Source: Streptomyces hyaluromycini (GTDB lineage: Bacteria > Actinomycetota > Actinomycetes > Streptomycetales > Streptomycetaceae). Taken from it: 64,000 bases of DNA. The notes beneath the pieces were generated by a model. That model was not told the DNA's origin and did no database searches. It saw only the letters and a list, made by a program, of their open reading frames with translations. Location of the stretch: assembly GCF_002217755.1 (NCBI RefSeq), contig NZ_BCFL01000041.1, positions 34,557-98,556 on the forward strand, written 5' to 3'. Below are positions 23,895 to 32,648 of the stretch, one piece after another. Position numbers and translations under genes: made by a program. Position 1 is the first letter of the stretch, and the number at the start of each line of letters is the position of its first letter.

Positions 23895-25463
23895 TCAACT
23901 CCGGCTCGGGTCGTGGCAGATGTACACCCGTGGGGCACCGCCCTCGTCGGGGACGGGTTCCCCGGCGGTGGCGCGCACGCCCTCGCGGACGGTCTCGCCG
24001 GTCCGGGGGTCGACCACCCGGTAGGGGAGCGGGACGTTCTCCGGATCGGTGACGACCAGGGGGCCGCCCTCCTCCGCGTAGCAGAGGTACAGCACGCCGG
24101 GGACGGACAGGCCCCGGGGCGCCAGGGCGGACCGCCAGTCCGGCCGCATGTCCGTCAGCGGCAGGCCGTCGAGGATCCGGGAGATCAGCCCGACATGGCG
24201 GGAGCCCTCGAAGTCCAGCGCCTCCCGCCAGCCCGCGTCCCTGGCGAGGAAGAAGTCCTCGTGCCCGGGTTCGGAGGCGTGCAGCCGCCACTGCCACAGG
24301 CTCGCCGCGCCGTACACCACGCCCATCGTGCCGCCGGCGCAGAGGTTGCTCCAGGCCTCGTGCCCCTGCCACCAGCCCGCCGCCCGGCCTGGACGGCCGG
24401 TGTTCTCGTACGTCGGCTCGCCGTTGGCCACCGCCTTGGCCGGGGAGTTGCGCCACATGTCCGCGACCCGCTCCTGGACGTGCCCGCCCATGTGGCCGGT
24501 CTGGCACCACTGGAAGTGCAGCCAGGCCTCGCTCTGGTGGGCGCGGTTGCCGGCGTGCGGCCGGTAGTGGATGCCGCAGGGCTGGCCGTAGCCGTCCCAG
24601 CGGCCGACCTCCGCGCCGCCCGCCGCGATCTGCGGTTCGCCGCCCTCGCCGTCGGCACCGACCAGGTAGACGGCCGGAGCGGCGCCAAAACGGGCGACCA
24701 GGTAGCGGCAGTAGCGCGCGTACTCCTGCGGCGGGACCACCGGGCCCGCCGCCCGCAGCCCCTTCCAGCCGAACCCGTGGAAGAGCGGCTGGAGCACGGG
24801 GACGATCCCGTGGTCGCGGAGGATGCCGGTCAGCCGGTCGAGGTACTGGAAGTACGCCGGGTTCAGCACATTGACGTGCCCGGTGGGCAGGTCCTCGAAG
24901 CCGACGTCGAACCCCTCGTCCGCGGCGCGGTCACGCGGCCCGCGCGCGTCCATGTCGGGCTGGACGCTCATCAGCAGGGCCGCGTTGAAGCCCTTGGCCC
25001 GCCGGTCGGCGGCGTACCGCGTGACCTGTTCCTCGGTGGCCCGCCAGGGCAGGGCCCAGGCGGTGTCGCCGACCAGCAGCGCCGGCGTCCCGTCGGCGTG
25101 CACCAGGCTGCGTCCGCCGGGCGACATCCGCCAGAAGCCGTGCCGGTGGAAGGCGTCGCCGTCGTCCGCGGCGGGGCGGACGACGAGCGCCCCGCGCTGC
25201 CCGGACAGCCCCTCGTCCGCGACGGAACAGCCGCTGCGCCAGGTCCAGCGGCCGTCCGGTTCCGGGGAGGCGAACCGGACCTTCCAGACCCGGCCGCCGT
25301 CCCAGAAGGCCGGGCGGCGCAGTACGGCCCCGGACTCGTGCGTGAACTCGGCCCATACGTCGACGTCCGTGTACGGGTTGGCGTACTCGCGCGCTCCGGT
25401 CAGGGTGATCTCGGTCTGCCGCCAGGGGGCGGCCACCGGCTCCGGCCGCGTACTGGTCACCAC
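23895..25463 (-). CDS. DUF4038 / apiosidase-like glycoside hydrolase
   Basis: 522 residues. The N-terminal beta-sandwich (DUF5060-like: WAEFTHESGAVLRRPAFWDG) is followed by a TIM-barrel domain of the DUF4038/GH140-like type (RSLVHADGTPALLVGDTAWALPWRAT, then KGFNAALLMSVQPD and ANGEPTYENTG with a likely catalytic Glu) and a small C-terminal beta domain. Characterised GH140 members remove apiose from rhamnogalacturonan II; other DUF4038 proteins act on different plant glycans, so the substrate is open. No signal peptide. It sits between the GH3 and GH78 genes of the operon with 3-6 base gaps. Confidence 0.8.
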   Translation of the reverse strand: MVTSTRPEPVAAPWRQTEITLTGAREYANPYTDVDVWAEFTHESGAVLRRPAFWDGGRVWKVRFASPEPDGRWTWRSGCSVADEGLSGQRGALVVRPAADDGDAFHRHGFWRMSPGGRSLVHADGTPALLVGDTAWALPWRATEEQVTRYAADRRAKGFNAALLMSVQPDMDARGPRDRAADEGFDVGFEDLPTGHVNVLNPAYFQYLDRLTGILRDHGIVPVLQPLFHGFGWKGLRAAGPVVPPQEYARYCRYLVARFGAAPAVYLVGADGEGGEPQIAAGGAEVGRWDGYGQPCGIHYRPHAGNRAHQSEAWLHFQWCQTGHMGGHVQERVADMWRNSPAKAVANGEPTYENTGRPGRAAGWWQGHEAWSNLCAGGTMGVVYGAASLWQWRLHASEPGHEDFFLARDAGWREALDFEGSRHVGLISRILDGLPLTDMRPDWRSALAPRGLSVPGVLYLCYAEEGGPLVVTDPENVPLPYRVVDPRTGETVREGVRATAGEPVPDEGGAPRVYICHDPSRS

Positions 25464-25466
25464 CGG

Positions 25467-27989
25467 TCACTCCCCGCCGACGGAGATCTCGGCCGTGAGC
25501 GGCAGGGTCGTCGACGACGGGCCCGCTGCCAGCCCGAAGGTCCCCGGCTCGACCGCCCAGCGGCCCGCCTCGGTGTCCCAGTGCCGCAGCGCCCGCGCGT
25601 CCAGCCGCACCGTCGCGACGACCTCCTCGCCGGCCGCCGCCTCGACCGCGGCGAACCCGGCGAGCCAGCGGACCGGGCGCTCCACACCACTGCCCGGACG
25701 GCCCGCGTACACCTGCACGACCTCCTTGCCGTGCCGCGTGCCGCTGTTACGTATCCGTACCTCCGCCGTGAAGCCGGCGTCGGGCCGCACCTCGCCGGGG
25801 ACGTCGATCGAGACGTAGTCCCAGGTGGTGTACCCGAGTCCGTGGCCGAAGCCGTAGCGGGGCGGCTGCCGTCCGGGACGGCCGTCGCCCCGGTAGCCGA
25901 TGAACAGCCCCTCGTCGTAGGCGAGGACGCCGTCGACCGGCTCGGTGGCGGGCAGCCCCCGCTCGGACGCGGGCCAGACCGTCGGCAGCCGTCCGCCCGG
26001 CTCCGCCACGCCCAGCAGGACATCGGCGAGCGCGTTGCCGAACTCCTGCCCGGGGAACCAGGCGAGCAGCACCGCCGGCACCTCCTCGGCCCAGGGGAGC
26101 AGCACCGGGGCCCCGGAGTTGACCACCACGACGGTACGGGGGTTGGCCTCGGCCACCCGGCGGACGAGTTCGTCCTGCCGGCCGGGCAGGGCCAGGCTGT
26201 CGCGGTCGAAGCCCTCGCTCTCGACCTCCTCGGTGGTGCCGACCACGACCACGGCGACATCGGCCGCGCGGGCGAGCGCCACGGCCCGCTCGATCTCCTC
26301 GTCGTCGCTGCCGTGCGGCGGCTGGAGGTTGAGCTGGAACACGGTGACCGCGTCACCGATGCCGTCGCCCGCGGAGACGGAGTCGATGTCGTGGGTGAGG
26401 ATGATCTCGGTCTCCTCGCCCTCCGCCAGGCCGATGGCGTGGAGGTGCTGGGGCGGAGTCATCAGCCCCTCCACCAGGTCCGCGCCCGGCGGGAGTTGCA
26501 GGCGTACGTCGAAGACCTCCACCCCCGCGACGGACATCCGGAAGCGGCCGATGCCCGAGCCGCCGACGGCGTACCGGCCGGCGTCGGTCGCGCGGACGAC
26601 GGTGCGGACCTCCACCCGGGCCACCTGACCGGTGGGCACTCCGGCGCCGTAGGACCCCATCCAGGTGTAGGCGGCCCCGGCGCGGCGCTCGGAGCCGAGC
26701 AGGGTGCCGTCCGCGGCGAGGAAGCGCACCTCCGTGCCCGCGCCGGAGCCGTCGGGGTGGCGAAGGTATGTCAGAGCCGCCACGGGTGTGCGGGTCTGCG
26801 GGGTGACGCCCACTCCGTGGGTGACCTCGACGCCGTCGCCCAGGGCGGCGCGCAGGCCGTCGAGGGGCGAGACGGTGTAGGGCGGGAAGACGGTGGCACT
26901 GCCGCCGCCGAGGGTCCGGGCCACGGCGGCGTTGGGGCCGAGGACGGCGATCCTGCTCAAGGCCGCGCCGTCCAGCGGCAGTACGGCGTTCTCGTTGCGG
27001 GCCAGCACGAACCCGGCGGCGGCGGTCCTGCGCAGCCGGGCCGCCACCGACGCCGCGTCGTACTCCGGCGGCCGGGCGGTGGCGGGCACGCCGCTCAGCG
27101 CGCCGACCCGGGCGGCGAGCCGCAGCAGCCGCAGCACCTTGTCGTCCACGAGCGCCTCGTCGACCTTGCCCTTGCGCACGGCTGCGACCAGCGCGTCGCC
27201 CCACGGGCCGATCGGGCCGGGCATCACCAGGTCGAGTGCGGCGCGCGCCGACGGCTCGGTGGTGCGGGTGGCGAACCAGTCCGACATCACCAGCCCGTCG
27301 AAGCCCCAGTCGTCGTGCAGGACCTCGCGCAGCAGCGGGCTCTCGGTCATCGGGTGCCCGTTGACCCCGTTGTAGGCGGCCATGACGGCCCAGACGCGGC
27401 CCTCGCCGACGATTCGCTCGAACGGCGTCAGGTACAGCTCCCGCAGGGCTCGTTCGCCGATCCGCGCGTCGACCGTCATCCGCTCGGTCTCCGAGTCGTT
27501 GCCGACGAAGTGCTTCACGGTGGCCGCGACGCCGCCGCCCTGCACACCGCGCACATAGGCGACCCCGATCCGCGCGGTGAGCAGCGGGTCCTCGCTGAAG
27601 CACTCGAAGTGCCGTCCGCCGTAGGGGGTGCGGTGCAGGTTCACGGTGGGGGCGAGGAGGACGTCCACGCCCTTGCCGCGCGCCTCGTGGGCGAGCAGCC
27701 CGCCCAGCCCCTCGATCAGCGGCTCGTCCCAGGTCGCGGCCAGCGCCGTGGGCGAGGGCACGTTGGCGGAGGGGCTGCGCTCGTCCCACAGCTCGCCGCG
27801 GACTCCGGCCGGGCCGTCCGAGACGACCAGCCGGCGCAGGCCGGCGGCGGGTTCGGGATGCAGGGACCAGAAGTCCGCGCCGGTCAGCAGCCTCACCTTC
27901 TGTTCCAGGGTGAGCGCGCCGAGGCGCCTGGCGAACTCTGCTTCGTCAGCCGCGGACGGGGCGTCGGTGGGGGTGGGCTGCCGGGTCAC
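25467..27989 (-). CDS. GH3 family beta-glycosidase with PA14-like insert
   Basis: 840 residues. Two-domain GH3 enzyme: N-terminal TIM barrel with KGVDVLLAPTVNLHRTP, ATVKHFVGNDSETER and the nucleophile Asp in GLVMSDWFAT; then the alpha/beta sandwich domain interrupted by a PA14-type segment (LGSERRAGAAYTWMGSYG and following) and a C-terminal fibronectin-III-like domain (IRNSGTRHGKEVVQVYAG). Such enzymes remove terminal beta-glucose, xylose or related sugars. GTG start with GAGGAGGA upstream and a GTGA overlap with the GH42 gene. No signal peptide, so it acts on imported oligosaccharides. Confidence 0.92.
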   Translation of the reverse strand: MTRQPTPTDAPSAADEAEFARRLGALTLEQKVRLLTGADFWSLHPEPAAGLRRLVVSDGPAGVRGELWDERSPSANVPSPTALAATWDEPLIEGLGGLLAHEARGKGVDVLLAPTVNLHRTPYGGRHFECFSEDPLLTARIGVAYVRGVQGGGVAATVKHFVGNDSETERMTVDARIGERALRELYLTPFERIVGEGRVWAVMAAYNGVNGHPMTESPLLREVLHDDWGFDGLVMSDWFATRTTEPSARAALDLVMPGPIGPWGDALVAAVRKGKVDEALVDDKVLRLLRLAARVGALSGVPATARPPEYDAASVAARLRRTAAAGFVLARNENAVLPLDGAALSRIAVLGPNAAVARTLGGGSATVFPPYTVSPLDGLRAALGDGVEVTHGVGVTPQTRTPVAALTYLRHPDGSGAGTEVRFLAADGTLLGSERRAGAAYTWMGSYGAGVPTGQVARVEVRTVVRATDAGRYAVGGSGIGRFRMSVAGVEVFDVRLQLPPGADLVEGLMTPPQHLHAIGLAEGEETEIILTHDIDSVSAGDGIGDAVTVFQLNLQPPHGSDDEEIERAVALARAADVAVVVVGTTEEVESEGFDRDSLALPGRQDELVRRVAEANPRTVVVVNSGAPVLLPWAEEVPAVLLAWFPGQEFGNALADVLLGVAEPGGRLPTVWPASERGLPATEPVDGVLAYDEGLFIGYRGDGRPGRQPPRYGFGHGLGYTTWDYVSIDVPGEVRPDAGFTAEVRIRNSGTRHGKEVVQVYAGRPGSGVERPVRWLAGFAAVEAAAGEEVVATVRLDARALRHWDTEAGRWAVEPGTFGLAAGPSSTTLPLTAEISVGGE

Positions 27990-30178
27990 GGCGTCCTCCT
28001 CGAAGAAGTGGGGGCGGTGGGGGAAGGGGGTGTCGCGGGGGTGTCGCCGTCGCGCTCGACATCGCGCTCGATGAGCACCCGGACGTCCCAGGGCCCGAGC
28101 GCGAGCGAACTTCCGGCGGCCAGGTGTGCGCCGGTGAACAGGTCGCGGACGTCGCCCGGCAGGCGGTAATCGACCGGATCCCAGGCCCAGTTGTGGACGA
28201 AGCGCAGGACGGCGCCGTCGGCGGTGGCGGCCGACGTACAGGTGACGGACGCCGGCCGGTCCGCACGCCAGGCGTCGGGCGGGAGCGAGACCGCGGCGAC
28301 CCAGTCCGCGAGGCTGTGCGAGAGCTCGCGGTCCGGGACGGTGCCGATGTACGTCACCCGGCCGGCGCCGTACTCGTGGGTGGTGACGGCGGCGAACTGG
28401 CCCAGGTGCGGATGCCCGTACCCGGCGAGGACGGTGGCGCCCTCCGGGACGAGCCCGTCGGCCCACGCCGTGGCGTGCCCGTGGAGGGCGGGGCCGGGCA
28501 GAGAACGGTCCCCCGGAGTGATCGTGACCGGGGTCAGCACATTGGTGAACTCCTGGTAGCACGCGCCCGCGGCGGGGCGCAGCACGCCGGGCATGACCTC
28601 GTGCCGGGCGACGGCCTCCTCGTCGGCGTAGCCGGTGCGGGGAGTGAGGACGAGATGGCCGCCGGCCTCGGCGTACCGGCGCAGCAGATCGAGCGTCGCG
28701 TCGTCCGCGATGTACAGCGCCGGGACGGCCAGCACCGGCCAGCGGTCCACCAACTCCGGAGGATCAGAGGGCAGTTGCTCCGGCGAAACGATGTCGACGG
28801 ACAGCCCGGCGTCGAACAGCCCCCGGTAGAACGCGGCGACGATGCGGTCGTAGGACTGCGGATCGCCGAACCAGGCGGGGGTGTTCCCCCTGAGCGGCGC
28901 CATGAACTCCATGGCCCAGCGGCTGTCGGCGGACAGCAGCATCGCGACGTCGCTGCGGGGCCGCAGGCCGTCGATCGCCGGGCCGGCCTGCCGGAGCTCC
29001 CCGGCGATCACCGAGAGCTCCTGGTACGTGCGGCCGGGCTCCAGGCTGTGGCCGAGGATGCCGCCCCAGTAGGTCTCGGCGCCGTAGTGCAGGGAGTGCC
29101 AGTGCCAGTACTCGATCATCCTGGCGCCGCGCGCGACCATGCTCCACACGGCCTGGCGGGCCTGGCCCCGGTAGAGGGGGAAGTTGTCCGCTGAGCCGCC
29201 GATCGAGGTGGCGTTGGTCTCCATGACGAGGAAGGGTTCCTGGCGGATGCCGCGCGCCAGGTCGTTCTGGAGGTAGAGCCAGGCGGGTCCTGACCAGGCG
29301 ACGAAGAACGGATGCAGCCCGTCGGCGGGCTCGTCGGGTCCCGGCAGGGCCAGCCCTTCCTGGGTGGCGTAGTAGATGTTCGCCCCGGCGACGTCGAGGG
29401 GCCGGCCGATCGCCGAGATGTCCAGGCCCTGCTGGCCGAGGGCGACACAGGTGGTGACGAAGTGGTGCTCCGGTACGAGGCCGCGGACCAGCTCCGCGTG
29501 CCAGGTGATGTACTCCTGGGTCAGCCGGGACTGGTAGCGGCGCCAGGCGAGGTCGTACGACGGGGTGGAGTTGCCGTCCGGGGTCCACAGGTCCGCCCAG
29601 TCCTGCAGCCGGTGGGACCAGTAGGTGAGCCCCCAGCGGCGGTTGAGCGTCTCGACGTCGCCGTAGCGTTCGCGGAGGTGGTCCAGGAAGCCCTGGAACA
29701 CCGAGTCGTTGTGGAAGAGCCGCAGGCCGGGCTCGTTGTCGACCTGCCAGCCGATGACCGCCGGATGGTCGGCGTAGCGCCCCACGATCCTGCGGACCAG
29801 CCGCTCGGCGAGATGCCGGAAGGCGGGGTGCGAGTAGTCCGCGTCCTGCCGCATCCCGTACGGAAGGGGCTGCCCGGTGCCGGAACGGGCCGCCGTCTCC
29901 GGGTACTTGCGGCGCAGCCACGGCGGGACGGCGTAGGTCGGGGTGCCCACGATCGCCTTGATGCCGCGGTCGTGGGCGGCGTCGAGCACCGGTTGCAGCC
30001 AGTCGAGGTCGAACTGCCCCTCGCGGGGTTCCCAGGTCGACCAGACCGACTCGCCGACCCGGATGACGCCGAACCCGGCCTCGGCCATCAGGTCGAGGTC
30101 CTGCGCGAGCCGCTCGTACGGCTGGTACTCGGTGTAGTAGGCGGCTCCGAAGAGCATGCGCGGAAAGAATGTGCCCAT
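27986..30178 (-). CDS. GH42 beta-galactosidase
   Basis: 730 residues. GH42 TIM barrel starting FGAAYYTEYQPYERL, with acid/base Glu in GWQVDNEPGLRLFHND and nucleophile Glu in PFLVMETNATSIGG, the trimerisation/glutamine-amidotransferase-like domain (VDIVSPEQLP, VLAVPALYIADD) and a C-terminal beta domain. It hydrolyses terminal beta-galactosides (or alpha-L-arabinopyranosides in some members). No signal peptide. ATG at 30178; a second Met eight residues later is possible. Overlaps the GH3 start by four bases. Confidence 0.93.
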   Translation of the reverse strand: MGTFFPRMLFGAAYYTEYQPYERLAQDLDLMAEAGFGVIRVGESVWSTWEPREGQFDLDWLQPVLDAAHDRGIKAIVGTPTYAVPPWLRRKYPETAARSGTGQPLPYGMRQDADYSHPAFRHLAERLVRRIVGRYADHPAVIGWQVDNEPGLRLFHNDSVFQGFLDHLRERYGDVETLNRRWGLTYWSHRLQDWADLWTPDGNSTPSYDLAWRRYQSRLTQEYITWHAELVRGLVPEHHFVTTCVALGQQGLDISAIGRPLDVAGANIYYATQEGLALPGPDEPADGLHPFFVAWSGPAWLYLQNDLARGIRQEPFLVMETNATSIGGSADNFPLYRGQARQAVWSMVARGARMIEYWHWHSLHYGAETYWGGILGHSLEPGRTYQELSVIAGELRQAGPAIDGLRPRSDVAMLLSADSRWAMEFMAPLRGNTPAWFGDPQSYDRIVAAFYRGLFDAGLSVDIVSPEQLPSDPPELVDRWPVLAVPALYIADDATLDLLRRYAEAGGHLVLTPRTGYADEEAVARHEVMPGVLRPAAGACYQEFTNVLTPVTITPGDRSLPGPALHGHATAWADGLVPEGATVLAGYGHPHLGQFAAVTTHEYGAGRVTYIGTVPDRELSHSLADWVAAVSLPPDAWRADRPASVTCTSAATADGAVLRFVHNWAWDPVDYRLPGDVRDLFTGAHLAAGSSLALGPWDVRVLIERDVERDGDTPATPPSPTAPTSSRRTP

Positions 30179-30207
30179 GCGGTACTGGTGACTTTCTGTC
30201 AGGTGCC

Positions 30208-30233
30208 GGTCGGGTGTCTCGGTCGGGTGTCTC
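30208..30233. repeat. 13-bp tandem duplication between GH43 and GH42 genes
   Basis: GGTCGGGTGTCTC occurs twice head to tail (30208-30220 and 30221-30233) in the 71-base gap between the two hydrolase genes, the only sizeable gap inside the hydrolase part of the operon. Likely slippage; a processing or weak promoter role is possible. Confidence 0.55.
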
Positions 30234-30249
30234 GGACGGGACGAAGGCG

Positions 30250-31737
30250 TCAGTCCTCGCCCCGGTAACCGAACCGGTCGAAGGCGACGGTTCCCTCGGC
30301 GGCGTACATGCCGACGACACGGCCCGTGAAGGACGCCGAGGTCTCGGCGGAGACGTAGCGGCCGTCCAGCACCGCGAGCTCGACCGGTCCGGTACCGGAG
30401 TCGGCGGACAGCCGGACCAGGTCCGGGCCGAGGGCGTCGAGACCCATCCCGCTGACCGGCTCGGTCCTGATCTGCAGGGTCACCGGTCCCGGGGGAACCG
30501 GCTGCTCCCAGGTCTGGCAGAGCCCGCCCACCCGGGCGCGGGCCCGGGCGACGCCGGCGCCCACCTCGATGTCGTAGTGGTGGCGTTCGTCGATCCGCAG
30601 GCTCAGCCCGCCGACTCCGCCGGTGCTGTCCACCCGGACCGAGAAGACGGCCGACCGGTGCTGCTGGCGGCGGCCGACGAACCGCGGACGCGGGTCGTCC
30701 ATGGCGGAGCCGTCGGCATGCACGACGAGGTGGCCCGGCCGCTCGGTGAGCGAGGACCAGTCGGCGGCCGGTGTCCGTATCGAGAGCCATTCCGGGCCGA
30801 GTTCGGCGCCGGTGAAGTCGTCGTGGTGCTCGACCGGTGCGGTGGGCGGTGTCAGCTCGACCGGCTGTACCACCGGCCAGCCGTCGACCCACTCCAGCAC
30901 GGTGCTGAACGTCTCCCGGCCCATGGGGGAGAAGGCCCTGGTCAGGCCCCCGGGCCGCATGCCCAGCAGGAACAGCGCCCAGCCTCCGTCGGGGGTGCGC
31001 ACCAGATCGGCATGACCGGTGTTCTGGACCGGGCGGGCGGTGCTGCGGGCGCTGAGCACCGGATTGGCCGGGCAGCCCTCGAAGGGGCCGTCCGGACGGG
31101 CGCCCCGGGCGATGCTCACGGCATGCCCGCGCTCGGTGCCGCCCTCGGCGATCAGGAGGTACCAGGTGCCCTCGATCTCGTACAGGTGCGGCGCCTCGGG
31201 GAACATCAGTCCGGTACCCGACCACAGCGAGCGGGGTTCTTCGAGGGCCTGGCCGGTCTCCAGGTCCATACGGACCTGCTGGATGCCCAGGTGCTCGCCG
31301 GCCCGGTCTCCGTCGAGCTGGAGACCCGAGTAGGTGACGAAACAGGTGCCGTCGGAGTCCCAGGCGAGGTCCGGGTCGATACCGGACACCCCCTGCATGA
31401 CGACGCCGTCCGACCAGGGCCCCTCCGCCCGGTCGGCGGTGAAGACCAGACTGCCGCGCCCCATCGCGTCGGTGACGACCAGCCAGAAGCGGCCGTCGTG
31501 GAACCGGATGGTGGGCGCCCAGGCACCGCCGAGCGTGGGGACCTTCTCCACCGCGAGCTGCCCCGGGCGGGTCACCACGTTGCCGATCTGCTCCCAGTGC
31601 ACCAGGTCGCGGCTGTGGAACAGCGGCAGGCCGGGAAGGTACTCGAAGCTCGAACAGGCGAGGTAGTAGTCGTCGCCGACGCGGGTGATGCTGGGATCCG
31701 GGTGGAAGCCGGGGAGGGCGGGGTTGGGCAGGGTCAT
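30250..31737 (-). CDS. GH43 family glycosidase (beta-xylosidase/arabinofuranosidase type)
   Basis: 495 residues. Five-bladed propeller with the GH43 signature NPALPGFHPDPSITRVGDDYY (base Asp), the pKa-modulating Asp in GIDPDLAWDSDG and the acid Glu in FPEAPHLYEIEGTWY, then a C-terminal beta-sandwich (about residues 310-495; FRAMEwork of HHDDFTGAELGPEW... DFERWYV-like GH43_C2/DUF1349 type). Acts on beta-xylosides or alpha-L-arabinofuranosides, which cannot be told apart by sequence alone. Cytoplasmic: no signal peptide. ATG at 31737 overlaps the stop of the ABC ATPase gene (ATGA). Confidence 0.92.
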   Translation of the reverse strand: MTLPNPALPGFHPDPSITRVGDDYYLACSSFEYLPGLPLFHSRDLVHWEQIGNVVTRPGQLAVEKVPTLGGAWAPTIRFHDGRFWLVVTDAMGRGSLVFTADRAEGPWSDGVVMQGVSGIDPDLAWDSDGTCFVTYSGLQLDGDRAGEHLGIQQVRMDLETGQALEEPRSLWSGTGLMFPEAPHLYEIEGTWYLLIAEGGTERGHAVSIARGARPDGPFEGCPANPVLSARSTARPVQNTGHADLVRTPDGGWALFLLGMRPGGLTRAFSPMGRETFSTVLEWVDGWPVVQPVELTPPTAPVEHHDDFTGAELGPEWLSIRTPAADWSSLTERPGHLVVHADGSAMDDPRPRFVGRRQQHRSAVFSVRVDSTGGVGGLSLRIDERHHYDIEVGAGVARARARVGGLCQTWEQPVPPGPVTLQIRTEPVSGMGLDALGPDLVRLSADSGTGPVELAVLDGRYVSAETSASFTGRVVGMYAAEGTVAFDRFGYRGED

Positions 31738-32648
31738 GCTCGGTCTCCCGACGTGGAGGCGATAACGGAAGTGTTCGAGGAGGTGCCGGCCGCCATGGCC
31801 GCCGCCAGACGGTGCCGCTCGGCCCGGCGCTCCGCCTGCCGACCGGGGTCCGGCACCGGCGCGGCGAGCAACAGCCGCTGCGTGTAGGGGTGTTCGGGCG
31901 CGGTGGTGACGGTCGCCGCGTCCCCGGTCTCGACGATCTCCCCGCCGCACATGACCGCCACCCGGTGGCTGATGTGCCGGACCACCGAGAGGTCGTGCGT
32001 GACGAAGAGATAGGCGACGCCGGTGCGCTCCTGGATCTCGACGAACAGGTCCAGGACGCGGGCCTGCGTCGACAGGTCCAGTGCGCTGACCGGCTCGTCG
32101 CAGACGACGACCCGCGGGTCCCGGGACAACGCCCGGGCGATGGCGATGCGTTGGCGCTGGCCGCCGGAGAACTCCCGCGGCAGCCGCTCCCCGGCGTCGG
32201 CGGGCAGCCGGACCTGGTCGAGCAGGTCCTTCACCCGCTTCTCGGCCTCCGTCCGCGAGGTTCCCGCGACTCTCAGCGGCTCGCTGAGGACGTCGGTCAC
32301 CGTCATCGCCGGGTTGAGCGAGGTGTACGGGTCCTGGAACACGACCTGGATGTCGTCGCTGAGCGCCCGGCGCTCCTTTCGGCCCAGGCCCGAGATGACC
32401 TTGCCGCGGTAGCGGACGGTGCCGGAGGTGACCGGAGCCAGTCCGAGGACGGCCCGGCCCAGGGTGGTCTTGCCCGAGCCCGACTCGCCGACCAGCCCGA
32501 GGGTCTCGCCCGCGCCGATGGCGATCGACACCCCCTTCAGCACCCGGAACGGCGGCTTCCGCCAGCCTTTCGACGGGTACTCCACGACCACGTCGTCGGC
32601 GACCAGCAGGGGTTCCGCCGGGAGTTCCTTGTCCAGTGTCCCGGTCAT
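31734..32648 (-). CDS. Oligopeptide/oligosaccharide-type ABC ATPase (DppF-like)
   Basis: 304 residues. Walker A GESGSGKTT, Q-loop VFQDPYTSLNPAMTV, signature EFSGGQRQRIAIARAL, Walker B VVVCDEPVSALDLSTQ, and the family-specific C-terminus EHPYTQRLLLAAPVPDP. In Dpp/Opp importers it is the second ATPase, paired here with the ATPase half of the fused protein at 32645. Position in front of five glycosidase genes points to oligosaccharides as cargo, as known for some Opp-type sugar importers in bacteria and archaea. Confidence 0.92.
   Translation of the reverse strand: MTGTLDKELPAEPLLVADDVVVEYPSKGWRKPPFRVLKGVSIAIGAGETLGLVGESGSGKTTLGRAVLGLAPVTSGTVRYRGKVISGLGRKERRALSDDIQVVFQDPYTSLNPAMTVTDVLSEPLRVAGTSRTEAEKRVKDLLDQVRLPADAGERLPREFSGGQRQRIAIARALSRDPRVVVCDEPVSALDLSTQARVLDLFVEIQERTGVAYLFVTHDLSVVRHISHRVAVMCGGEIVETGDAATVTTAPEHPYTQRLLLAAPVPDPGRQAERRAERHRLAAAMAAGTSSNTSVIASTSGDRA

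Noticed and set aside
23913..28169. Very long open frame on the plus strand (1418 codons)
   Set aside because: It lies opposite the DUF4038 and GH3 genes, has Arg/Gly/Val-rich composition with no domain motifs, and results from the strong third-position G/C bias of the real minus-strand genes.
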